Shown piece after piece: positions 1 to 5,918 of a stretch of 5,918 bases of DNA (its first letter is position 1; every line of letters starts with the position of its first letter). The DNA is from Pseudomonadota bacterium. Its GTDB lineage: Bacteria > Pseudomonadota > Gammaproteobacteria > Burkholderiales > Ferrovaceae. Both the position numbers and the translations under genes were made by a program. The notes under the pieces were generated by a model that was given only the letters and a program-made list of their open reading frames with translations, did no database searches and was not told the origin of the DNA. The stretch lies in assembly GCA_021811005.1 (NCBI GenBank), contig JAJZPY010000120.1:1-5918 (forward strand). The letters run 5' to 3'.

Positions 1-311
1 GATGGCTCTGCCTGGCCTAGCACATACGGCGCGGCGCCAACCACTTCCCGGTTGCGCGACGCTTCCGCGGCCACGGCCGGCCAGTTGGCAAGCGGCTGGT
101 CCGTGCCGAACACCTGCACGTGGGAGGCCACCCCCAGGATGCGTTCGCGCATTTCCTTCTGGAAACCGTTCATCACCGACAGCACGATGATGAGTGCCGC
201 AACGCCCAGGCCGATGCCCGCCATGGAAATGAGGGAAATGAAGGAAATGAAATGGTTGCGGCGCTTGGCGCGGGTATAGCGCAAGCCGACCGTGATTTCG
301 AAGCGGGCCAT
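1..311 (-). CDS. lolC: Lipoprotein-releasing ABC transporter permease, LolC/LolE type (N-terminal part)
   Basis: The first 103 codons of an inner-membrane permease; the rest lies beyond the left edge. LolC/LolE-type permeases work with the ATPase LolD to extract mature lipoproteins from the inner membrane and pass them to the LolA carrier for outer-membrane sorting. The visible protein starts MARFEITVGLRYTRAK, has a basic stretch (RAKRRN, residues 14-19), then one hydrophobic segment at about 21-46 that runs into VMNGFQKEMRERIL (46-59). The GLRY start and the LSVMNGF motif after the first membrane span are typical of the family. The region after about residue 60 would begin the periplasmic domain. 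The ATG at 311-309 fits the family N-terminus; a GGAAAAGG stretch about 12 bases upstream is a loose ribosome site. It follows the lysS stop by 21 bases, so it is probably cotranscribed. LolC versus LolE cannot be settled from this fragment; many betaproteobacteria have a single LolC/E-like permease. Confidence 0.9.
   Translation of the reverse strand, partial: MARFEITVGLRYTRAKRRNHFISFISLISMAGIGLGVAALIIVLSVMNGFQKEMRERILGVASHVQVFGTDQPLANWPAVAAEASRNREVVGAAPYVLGQAEP
225..251 (-). repeat. Three-copy 9-base tandem repeat inside the permease gene
   Basis: Three adjacent 9-base units lie at 225-233, 234-242 and 243-251 (plus strand ggaaatgag, ggaaatgaa, ggaaatgaa), differing at one base. They are in register with the codons and encode Leu-Ile-Ser, Phe-Ile-Ser and Phe-Ile-Ser, read on the minus strand as FISFISLIS at the start of the first membrane segment. 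A FISFIS-like sequence is, from memory, common at this place in related permeases, so the repeat may simply be conserved protein sequence with repeated codon choice. Gain or loss of a unit would keep the frame and change the membrane segment by three residues. Confidence 0.75.
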
Positions 312-332
312 GGGAAGTGGCGCCTTTTCCGT

Positions 333-1814
333 CTATTCGCGACGCAACTGGGGAAACAGGATGACGTCGCGAATGCTGGGGCTGTCGGTCAGCAGCATCA
401 CCAGCCGATCGATGCCGATCCCTTCCCCCGCCGTGGGCGGCAGGCCGTGTTCCAGGGCACGCACGTAGTCCGCATCGTAATGCATGGCCTCCTGGTCTCC
501 CGCCTCCTTCTGACGCACCTGCTCGCGAAAACGTTCGGCCTGGTCTTCGGCGTCGTTCAGCTCGGAAAAACCGTTGGCAATTTCACGTCCGGCAATGAAC
601 AGCTCGAAGCGTTCGGTGATCTCCGGACGGGCATCGCTGCGCCGTGCCAGGGGCGACACTTCGGCCGGATAGTCGATGATGAAGGTGGGATCGAACAGCA
701 GGCTTTCCGTGGTTTCCTCGAACAGGAGCAACTGCAGGCCGCCCAGCCCTTCGTTCGGGCGGATGTTGCCTCCCAGGCGGGTAACCTCCTGGCGCAGGAA
801 GGCCGCGTCGGCAAGCTGTGCTTCCGTGTACTGCGGCTGGTAGCGGTGAATGGCTTGCGCAATGGTGAGCCGCGCAAACGGCTTGCTGAAATCCAGCTCG
901 CGCCCGCCGTAGGCAAATTGGGTTGTGCCCAGCACCGACTGGGCCACGAAGCGGAACAGGTCTTCGGTGAGTTGCATCAGGTACCGGTAGTCACGGTAGG
1001 CCTCATAGAACTCGATCATGGTGAATTCGGGGTTGTGCCGGGTGGAAATCCCTTCGTTGCGGAAGTTCCGGTTGATTTCGAACACCCGTTCCATGCCGCC
1101 CACCACGAGACGCTTGAGGTAAAGCTCGGGCGCGATGCGCAGGTACAGTTCCATGTCGAGCGCATTGTGGTGCGTGACAAACGGCTTGGCCGCCGCACCG
1201 CCCGGAATGGGATGCATCATGGGCGTTTCCACTTCCAGGTAGCCGCGCTCCACCAGGAACTCGCGCACTTTCTGCACGATGCGGCTGCGCGCCATGAACA
1301 CCCGGCGCGACTCCTCGCTGGTGATCAGGTCAAGGTAGCGCTGGCGGTACTTTTGCTCCTGGTCGGCCAGCCCGTGAAATTTTTCCGGCAGGGGACGGAT
1401 CGCCTTCACCAGCAAACGCACGGAAGTGACTTGCACCGACAGTTCCCCGGTGCGCGTCTTGAACAGGATGCCGGTGGCACCCAGGATGTCACCCAGGTCC
1501 CAGTGCTTGAACGCGTCATACACCGCTTCGCCCACCGCATCGCGCTGCACGTACAGCTGGATGCGGCCGGATCCGTCCTGCAGCGTGGCAAAGCTTGCCT
1601 TGCCCATCAGTCGCTTGAGCATCATGCGCCCGGCCACGTTCACCTCGACAGGCTGGCCTTCGAGCACTGCAGCCTCGCTCGCATCGAATTCCGCATGCAG
1701 GGGTCCGGCCTCGTGCGTGCGCTGAAAATCGTTGGGGAATGGAGTGCCCGCAGCGCGGATCGAAGCCAGCTTGGCCCGCCGTTCTTCAATGATCTGGTTG
1801 CTGTCGTCCGACAT
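333..1814 (-). CDS. lysS: Lysyl-tRNA synthetase, class II
   Basis: This cytoplasmic enzyme activates lysine with ATP and attaches it to tRNA-Lys. The 493-residue protein is full length for the family (E. coli LysS is about 505). An N-terminal OB-fold anticodon-binding domain spans about residues 55-150, with the FATLQDGSGRIQLYV strand region at 75-89. The class II catalytic core follows: motif 1 around GYLEVETPMMHPIPGGAAAKPF (191-212), motif 2 around FEINRNFRNEGISTRHNPEFT (245-265), the substrate-binding stretch EIANGFSELND (411-421), and motif 3 GEGIGIDRLVMLL (463-475). The start codon ATG at 1814-1812 gives the expected short N-terminal helix; a weak purine-rich GAGAGA lies about six bases upstream. 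It begins 24 bases after the prfB stop and ends in TAG, 21 bases before the lolC-type gene. No key residue appears to be missing. Confidence 0.97.
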   Translation of the reverse strand: MSDDSNQIIEERRAKLASIRAAGTPFPNDFQRTHEAGPLHAEFDASEAAVLEGQPVEVNVAGRMMLKRLMGKASFATLQDGSGRIQLYVQRDAVGEAVYDAFKHWDLGDILGATGILFKTRTGELSVQVTSVRLLVKAIRPLPEKFHGLADQEQKYRQRYLDLITSEESRRVFMARSRIVQKVREFLVERGYLEVETPMMHPIPGGAAAKPFVTHHNALDMELYLRIAPELYLKRLVVGGMERVFEINRNFRNEGISTRHNPEFTMIEFYEAYRDYRYLMQLTEDLFRFVAQSVLGTTQFAYGGRELDFSKPFARLTIAQAIHRYQPQYTEAQLADAAFLRQEVTRLGGNIRPNEGLGGLQLLLFEETTESLLFDPTFIIDYPAEVSPLARRSDARPEITERFELFIAGREIANGFSELNDAEDQAERFREQVRQKEAGDQEAMHYDADYVRALEHGLPPTAGEGIGIDRLVMLLTDSPSIRDVILFPQLRRE

Positions 1815-1838
1815 GATGGTCTCTCTGATGGTTGCTTG

Positions 1839-2946
1839 CTACTGGATACCCTGTTTCAGGCTGGCCTCGATGAAGCCGTCGAGATCGCCGTCCAGAACGG
1901 ACTGGGTATTCCCCACTTCCACATTGGTGCGCAAATCCTTGATGCGGGACTGGTCGAGCACGTAGGAGCGGATCTGGTGCCCCCAGCCGATATCGGTTTT
2001 GCTGTCTTCCATGGCCTGTTTTTCGGCATTGCGCTTGCGCAGCTCCGCTTCATACAGGCGCGATTTCAGCATGGCCATGGCTTCAGCCCGGTTGCGATGC
2101 TGCGAACGGTCGTTCTGGCACTGCACCACAATGCCCGACGGCAAGTGGGTAATGCGCACGGCAGAGTCGGTCTTGTTGATGTGCTGCCCGCCGGCACCCG
2201 ACGCCCGGAAGGTGTCGATGCGCAAATCGGCCGGATTGATTTCCACTTCGATCGATTCATCCACTTCGGGATAGACGAACACGGAAGCAAAAGACGTGTG
2301 GCGCCGGTTTCCAGAATCGAAGGGGGACTTCCGGACCAGCCGGTGAATGCCGGTTTCGGTGCGCAGATAACCATAGGCATAGGAACCGCTGATCTTGAGC
2401 GAAGCGCTTTTGATGCCGGCCACTTCTCCCGGGGATTCTTCCAGCACTTCCACGCTGAAGGCCTTGCGTTCGCAATAGCGCACGTACATGCGCAACAGCA
2501 TGGAGGCCCAGTCCTGGGCTTCGGTTCCTCCCGAGCCGGACTGGATATCGACGAAACAGTTGGCCGGATCCAGGGGATTGGAAAACATCCGCTGGAATTC
2601 CATGGCAGCCACCAGCTTCTCTGTTCCCTGCAGGTCTTGACCCACTGCCTGCAGGGACTCGTCATCCTGTTCTGCAAGCGCAAGCTCGAACAACTCGCGC
2701 GCGTCTTTCAGGCCCCGGGTCGCCGAGTCGATGGTGTGGACGGTGTCCTCGAGCGCCTTGCGTTCGCGCCCGAGCTCCTGGCTTTTCTTGCTGTCTTGCC
2801 AGGTGGAAGGATCTTCGGCGAGCCTGACGACTTCCTTCAGGCGTTCGACTTTGGCATCGAAGTCAAAGATACCTCCGCAAGGCCTGGATACGCTCGTCCA
2901 GGTCCTGGGTCAGGTGTTCGATCGCATTGAGTTGTTCTGCTTCCAT
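1839..2946 (-). CDS. prfB: Peptide chain release factor 2, made by programmed +1 frameshift
   Basis: RF2 recognises UAA and UGA stop codons in the ribosomal A site and triggers release of the finished protein. The first frame starts at ATG 2946-2944 and encodes 27 residues (MEAEQLNAIEHLTQDLDERI then QALRRYL) before an in-frame TGA at 2865-2863. Skipping one base there moves the ribosome into the second frame (GAC at 2864-2862), which runs to a TAG at 1841-1839. The product is about 368 residues, the usual RF2 length. In full-length numbering, the stop-codon-recognition tripeptide SPF is at 207-209 and the catalytic GGQ at 252-254, in SGAGGQHINKTDSAVRITH. Residue 248, equivalent to position 246 of E. 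coli RF2, is Ala as in most bacteria and not the Thr of strain K-12. The gene follows recJ by 32 bases and precedes lysS by 24; prfB-lysS adjacency is widespread. An annotation starting at an internal TTG near 2693 would miss the first 84 residues. Confidence 0.97.
2862..2876 (-). promoter_or_regulatory. prfB: prfB programmed +1 ribosomal frameshift site
   Basis: On the minus strand this reads GGAGGTATCTTTGAC. It has every part of the known RF2 frameshift signal. There is a Shine-Dalgarno-like GGAGGT inside the coding region, CTT as the slippery codon three bases after GGAGG, an in-frame TGA stop, and a following C, which makes TGA a weak terminator. In the known mechanism, scarce RF2 makes the ribosome pause at UGA; the internal Shine-Dalgarno pairing then helps the tRNA slip from CUU to UUU, so more RF2 is made. 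The E. coli site has AGGGGG where this one has CGGAGG; the shift codons and spacing match. The sequence directly shows the frame change, because the RF2 homology continues only in the +1 frame. Confidence 0.96.
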
Positions 2947-2977
2947 GATTGCCTGTCGCCAATGAGTCAAACCCCAC

Positions 2978-3005
2978 ATTATACACGCCAGTGCCTGACT
3001 TCCAG
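2978..3005 (-). promoter_or_regulatory. Possible sigma-70 promoter for prfB
   Basis: A perfect TATAAT lies at 2983-2978 on the minus strand and overlaps the recJ stop codon TAA (2981-2979). A 16-base spacer separates it from CTGGAA at 3005-3000, which matches only three of six bases of the -35 consensus. Transcription would begin near 2971, giving a leader of about 25 bases before the prfB ATG. This would let prfB and lysS be expressed apart from recJ. In a high-GC window of this size about one perfect TATAAT is expected by chance, so only its position in the longest intergenic gap lends weight. Confidence 0.3.
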
Positions 3006-4676
3006 TTGCACCTGGCGCAAGCCTTGCCATTCGTTGACCCCCAGGTGGTAGAGCAGTTCAACCTCTTCCGGCAAGGCTTCGGCCTGACCGAAAAGGATGG
3101 CGTCGAAGAGACGCTCCTGGCGGCGCAACTTGAGCTTGAGGTGCCGCTGTCCGACCACCCGCTGCTGGACCACGGCGAAACGTCCCTGGAAAAGGGGCTC
3201 CGGAAATCCCTGCCCCCATACCCGGGCCTGCAAGGCCTGCGCCACCTGCAATGTCATCTCCGCCTCTTCAGGCTCGCCGTCGTGAATGACCTGCTCGGCC
3301 AGGTCCGACGGGCTCAGGCATTCCCGCGCCACCGCCTCGAATGCCGATTCAAAACGACCCAGATCGGCCCGGCGCAAGGTCAGTCCGGCAGCCGCCGCGT
3401 GGCCGCCGAAACGCCGGATGAGCGCGGGGTCGCGCTTGGTCACCTGGTCCAGCGCATCGCGCAGATGAAACCCGGCAATGCTGCGTCCGGATCCGCGGAT
3501 TTCGTCTTCGTCGGTCCCGGCGGCAAACACGATCACCGGGCGGTGATAGCGGTCCTTGAGGCGGGATGCGAGGATGCCAACCACGCCGGGATGCCAGCCG
3601 GCATCGTGCAGGCACAGGGTATAGCGCCCGCTCACGTCGAAAGCATCGAGGCGTTCCAGGGCATCCGCCTGCATGGCGCTTTCCACCTCCCGCCGTTCCC
3701 GGTTGAAGGCATCGAGCCGTTGGGCATGCCGCAAGGCCTCGCCGGGGTCGTCGCTCACCAGGCATTCGATGCCGTGCGTCATGTCTTCCATGCGGCCCGC
3801 GGCATTCAGCCGGGGCCCGAGCACGAACCCCAGATCGGCACTGCGGGCGGCACTTTCAGGGCGTTCGGCCACCCGGTACAGGGCACGGATTCCGGACACG
3901 GCCCGTCCTGCCGCAATGCGCCTGATCCCGGCCTGAACCAGCAGGCGGTTGTTGCGGTCCAGGCGCACCACGTCGGCAACCGTGCCCAGCGCCACCAGGT
4001 CCAGCAGCGAACCGAGCGCGGGTTCAGCCTGGTTTTGCCAGCGTCCGCGCCGGCGCAATTCGGCCCGCAGGGCCATCATCACGTAAAACATCACGCCCAC
4101 GCCAGCCATGCATTTGCTGGGGAAAAGACAGCCGGGCTGGTTGGGATTCACGATGGCAGCGGCATCCGGCAATTCGCTTCCCGGCAGGTGATGGTCCGTC
4201 ACGAGAACGGGAATGCCCAGGCGGTTTGCCTCGGCCACGCCCGCCACGCTGGCAATGCCGTTGTCCACGGTCACGATCAGCTGGGGCTGTCGGGGAAGGG
4301 CCAGCCGTACCACTTCCGGAGTCAATCCGTAACCCAGCGTCAGGCGGTTGGGTACCAGGTAGTCCACGTGCGCACCCATGGCACGCAGGGCACGCAGCCC
4401 GACGGCGCAAGCCGTGGCGCCATCCGCATCATAATCGGCAACGATCAGCAGGCGCCGGCCTGCTTCGATGGCATCCGCCAGCAGGCCGGCAGCGGCATCG
4501 ATGCCCTTGAGTTGCCCGAAGGGAAGCAGGCCTGCAAGATCGGGTTCACCCAGATCCTCCGCCACCGCCCCACGGGCCGCCAGGACACGTGCCAAAACCG
4601 GCAACGCGCCGGCAGCAAGCAACGGGGCCAGCAGACCCTCATCCACCGACCGCCGGACCCAGGCCGTCCCGCTCAT
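2979..4676 (-). CDS. recJ: Single-stranded-DNA-specific exonuclease RecJ
   Basis: RecJ degrades single-stranded DNA 5' to 3' with metal ions and acts in RecF-pathway recombination, mismatch repair and base-excision repair. The 565-residue protein is close to the family length (E. coli 577). DHH phosphoesterase motifs appear in order: LLIVADYDADGATA (76-89), LIVTVDNGIAS (133-143), the name-giving DHH in VTDHHLPG (159-166), AGVGVMFYV (191-199) and LVALGTVADVV (228-238). GPRLNAAGR (287-295) follows. The DHHA1 domain holds GWHPGVVGILASRL (360-373), GSGRSIAGFHL (395-405) and RFGGHAAAAGLTL (422-434). The C-terminal OB-fold is about 455-565. All metal-binding Asp/His positions that I can recognise are present. 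The ATG at 4676-4674 directly follows the TGA of the RpfE-type gene, with GGGA about nine bases upstream, so translational coupling is likely. It ends in TAA at 2981-2979. Confidence 0.97.
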   Translation of the reverse strand: MSGTAWVRRSVDEGLLAPLLAAGALPVLARVLAARGAVAEDLGEPDLAGLLPFGQLKGIDAAAGLLADAIEAGRRLLIVADYDADGATACAVGLRALRAMGAHVDYLVPNRLTLGYGLTPEVVRLALPRQPQLIVTVDNGIASVAGVAEANRLGIPVLVTDHHLPGSELPDAAAIVNPNQPGCLFPSKCMAGVGVMFYVMMALRAELRRRGRWQNQAEPALGSLLDLVALGTVADVVRLDRNNRLLVQAGIRRIAAGRAVSGIRALYRVAERPESAARSADLGFVLGPRLNAAGRMEDMTHGIECLVSDDPGEALRHAQRLDAFNRERREVESAMQADALERLDAFDVSGRYTLCLHDAGWHPGVVGILASRLKDRYHRPVIVFAAGTDEDEIRGSGRSIAGFHLRDALDQVTKRDPALIRRFGGHAAAAGLTLRRADLGRFESAFEAVARECLSPSDLAEQVIHDGEPEEAEMTLQVAQALQARVWGQGFPEPLFQGRFAVVQQRVVGQRHLKLKLRRQERLFDAILFGQAEALPEEVELLYHLGVNEWQGLRQVQLEVRHWRV

Positions 4677-4679
4677 TCA
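4674..4679 (-). promoter_or_regulatory. Abutting stop-start junction TGAATG
   Basis: The RpfE-type gene stops with TGA (4679-4677) and recJ begins with ATG at the very next base (4676-4674). The two are in the same reading frame with no base between. Such a junction favours termination-reinitiation, in which a ribosome finishing the first gene starts the second. The stop is UGA, which only RF2 releases, and the RF2 gene lies just downstream. Coupling is an inference from the geometry; expression was not measured. Confidence 0.6.
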
Positions 4680-5561
4680 GGCATGTCCCAGGGCGGGAAC
4701 GCCGGGCAAGCGCGTCAACGGCCGTAACCGGCGCCAAAGCCGCCACAGCTGCCAGCGGGTCAACGTGAGCGTTGCCGCGTATCGGCCTTCCAGGGCCACC
4801 AGCGTGAAGCCTTCCAGTTCACCAGATTTCAGGCGTTGCAGCAAAGGTCCAAAAAGCTCCCGGTCAAGCCGTTGTGCCGCTTCCTGCCAGGCGGTCTCGT
4901 CACCGTAGGCTGATGGCGCGCGCAAGCTGTCAATCACCTGGGCCTCATGGGTTGCCGCGGGGCAATCCCAGAACCAGACGCCGCTGATGACACGCTCCCC
5001 GCGCGCTTCGCGGCTTTGGTTGACGGGATGCTCGTGAAACAGCATCTGCACTTCGTTGAATACACCCCGCCAGTGCCGCGCAGCTTCTCCTTGCGGCAGA
5101 TAGCCGTCGATGTTGCGTCCGACCCGGCGCAAGGGAGGCGTGGTCTGAATGCAGGCGGGCGCCTTCAGTCCCACCAACCAGACGCCGGGAGACAAGGCAA
5201 AGAACTTGAAACCCTGGTCGTTGAAATGGCGGTTGAGCGTGGTCACCAACGCCTCGGCCTCCTCAGGCAACAAGGAGAAGCTGTACCGTTCAAGCAGCAG
5301 CAGGGCATCGCCTTCCACCTGCAAATGAATGGGGTCGGCACATAACCAGTGAGGGGCTTCCCCGGCAATACCGGCTTCATGAGCCCTGCGTTCGGCCAGC
5401 GAAGCGCCGGCAGCGTCATCCGGCCAGCTTTCAAGCATGCCCTCGTGCCGCACCCGTGCGAATTTTCCGCGGGCCAGTGCCCGCTCCAGATTGGGCAGGC
5501 GCGGCACGGCCTGGTCAGGGATTTCAGGGAACAGGCCGGGAATGACAAATACCGGATGCAT
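4677..5561 (-). CDS. RpfE-type conserved protein (phosphoglycerate mutase-like annotation in relatives)
   Basis: A 294-residue protein with no signal peptide or membrane segment, so probably cytoplasmic. It resembles the family called 'regulatory protein, RpfE type' in beta- and gammaproteobacteria; some members carry the label cofactor-independent phosphoglycerate mutase. Family-like stretches are the N-terminal VFVIPGLFP (4-12), HWLCADPIHLQVEGD (71-85), NEVQMLFHEHPVNQSREARG (169-188) and SGVWFWDC (193-200). The C-terminal part carries ELEGFTLVALEGR (248-260) and a Trp/Arg-rich tail (270-281). The biochemical role is not established; Xanthomonas rpfE was named from a regulatory locus for virulence factors, and I would not transfer that role here. 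The neighbour recJ supports the family assignment, since rpfE-like genes commonly sit beside recJ. The ATG at 5561-5559 lies 27 bases after the thiolase stop; the nearest Shine-Dalgarno-like AGGGA is about 14 bases upstream, so the ribosome site is weak and the start less certain. Confidence 0.8.
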   Translation of the reverse strand: MHPVFVIPGLFPEIPDQAVPRLPNLERALARGKFARVRHEGMLESWPDDAAGASLAERRAHEAGIAGEAPHWLCADPIHLQVEGDALLLLERYSFSLLPEEAEALVTTLNRHFNDQGFKFFALSPGVWLVGLKAPACIQTTPPLRRVGRNIDGYLPQGEAARHWRGVFNEVQMLFHEHPVNQSREARGERVISGVWFWDCPAATHEAQVIDSLRAPSAYGDETAWQEAAQRLDRELFGPLLQRLKSGELEGFTLVALEGRYAATLTLTRWQLWRLWRRLRPLTRLPGVPALGHA

Positions 5562-5588
5562 GGCCCAGCCGGCTTTCCCTGGCGACGG

Positions 5589-5918
5589 TTACAGGCGTTC
5601 GAAAACGGTGGCGATGCCCTGGCCGCCACCGATGCACATGGTCACCAGCGCATACCGCCCACCGGTTCGGTGCAGCTCGTGCAGTGCCTTGGTGGCGATG
5701 AATGCGCCGGAACACCCCACGGGATGGCCCAGCGCAATGGCTCCGCCATTGGGGTTGGTTTTTTGCGGATCCAGGCCGAGCGCGCGGGAAACGGCGATCG
5801 CCTGGGCCGCGAACGCTTCGTTGGACTCGATCACGTCCATCTGTTCCAGCGTGAGTCCGGCTTTCTTCAGTGCCGCCTGGGTTGCGGGAATCGGCCCTTC
5901 GCCCATGAGATGGCTGGG
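5589..5918 (-). CDS. Acetyl-CoA acetyltransferase / beta-ketothiolase (C-terminal part)
   Basis: The last 109 residues of a thiolase; the N-terminal part, with the acyl-accepting cysteine, lies beyond the right edge. Thiolases join two acetyl-CoA to acetoacetyl-CoA or cleave 3-ketoacyl-CoA, in short-chain fatty acid breakdown or polyhydroxyalkanoate synthesis. Visible motifs are MGEGPIPAT, ESNEAFAAQ with the NEAF loop, NGGAIALGHPVGCSGA carrying the catalytic His of GHP, and CIGGGQGIA with the second catalytic Cys, followed by the normal FERL end and a TAA at 5591-5589. The pattern is closest to the PhaA/BktB-like biosynthetic group, but this part cannot separate biosynthetic from degradative members. 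The ATG at 5906 is internal, because the family sequence continues in frame to the window edge. It is unrelated in function to the genes after it, so it may or may not belong to the same transcript. Confidence 0.94.
   Translation of the reverse strand, partial: PSHLMGEGPIPATQAALKKAGLTLEQMDVIESNEAFAAQAIAVSRALGLDPQKTNPNGGAIALGHPVGCSGAFIATKALHELHRTGGRYALVTMCIGGGQGIATVFERL

Noticed and set aside
2066..2683. A 205-codon minus-strand frame overlapping prfB
   Set aside because: It is an out-of-frame reading of prfB, rich in Arg, Pro, Ser and Cys as is usual for shadows of GC-rich genes, with no family motif.
2863..2865. In-frame TGA in prfB as a nonsense mutation or pseudogene
   Set aside because: The surrounding GGAGGT, CTT, TGA and C form the known programmed frameshift signal, and the +1 frame is intact to the end.
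120..2930. A 936-codon open frame on the plus strand, antisense to lysS and prfB
   Set aside because: It is codon-on-codon antisense to real genes that share one phase. In that register a stop needs TTA, CTA or TCA on the sense strand, which are rare in this high-GC DNA. Its translation shows no recognisable domain, while the minus strand encodes clear LysRS and RF2.
2949..4727. A 592-codon open frame on the plus strand, antisense to recJ
   Set aside because: It has the same codon-aligned shadow effect; the minus strand carries all RecJ motifs, and this frame carries none that I recognise.
5562..5588. AGCCGGCT palindrome between the thiolase and the RpfE-type gene as a terminator
   Set aside because: It is only eight bases with no loop and no following T run on the minus strand, so it cannot act as a standard intrinsic terminator.

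Overview
The window is a compact, high-GC stretch of bacterial chromosome with six genes, all on the minus strand. It reads from a thiolase at the right edge to a lipoprotein-export permease at the left edge. The protein sequences look betaproteobacterial, most likely Burkholderiales and possibly close to Alcaligenaceae/Bordetella. This placement rests on remembered family resemblance, not on a search.

Layout in the direction of transcription (right to left): (1) the C-terminal end of an acetyl-CoA acetyltransferase/beta-ketothiolase, 5918-5589, cut by the window edge; (2) a 294-residue RpfE-type protein, 5561-4677; (3) recJ, single-strand DNA exonuclease, 4676-2979, whose ATG directly follows the stop of gene 2; (4) prfB, peptide chain release factor 2, 2946-1839, readable only through a programmed +1 frameshift at an in-frame TGA near codon 28; (5) lysS, lysyl-tRNA synthetase, 1814-333; (6) the first 103 codons of a LolC/LolE-type permease, 311-1, cut by the left edge. 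Gaps between genes are 27, 0, 32, 24 and 21 bases. No stretch over 300 bases lacks a gene, and I see no RNA gene, CRISPR array, insertion sequence or convincing terminator.

The spacing suggests cotranscription of most of the set. The core order RpfE-type gene - recJ - prfB - lysS recalls the rpf region of Xanthomonas, but no rpfF, rpfB, rpfC or rpfG gene lies here. prfB and lysS act in translation, recJ in DNA repair, and the RpfE-type protein has no firm function. A perfect TATAAT across the recJ stop codon may give prfB its own promoter.

The most instructive element is the prfB frameshift site, a well-known RF2 autoregulation device that naive gene calling would split or truncate. A less usual point is that all six genes share one reading frame, with a single stop codon separating neighbours at four of five junctions. 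This also explains the very long antisense open frames on the plus strand. I found no evidence of a new biological system; this is mostly a conserved housekeeping region.
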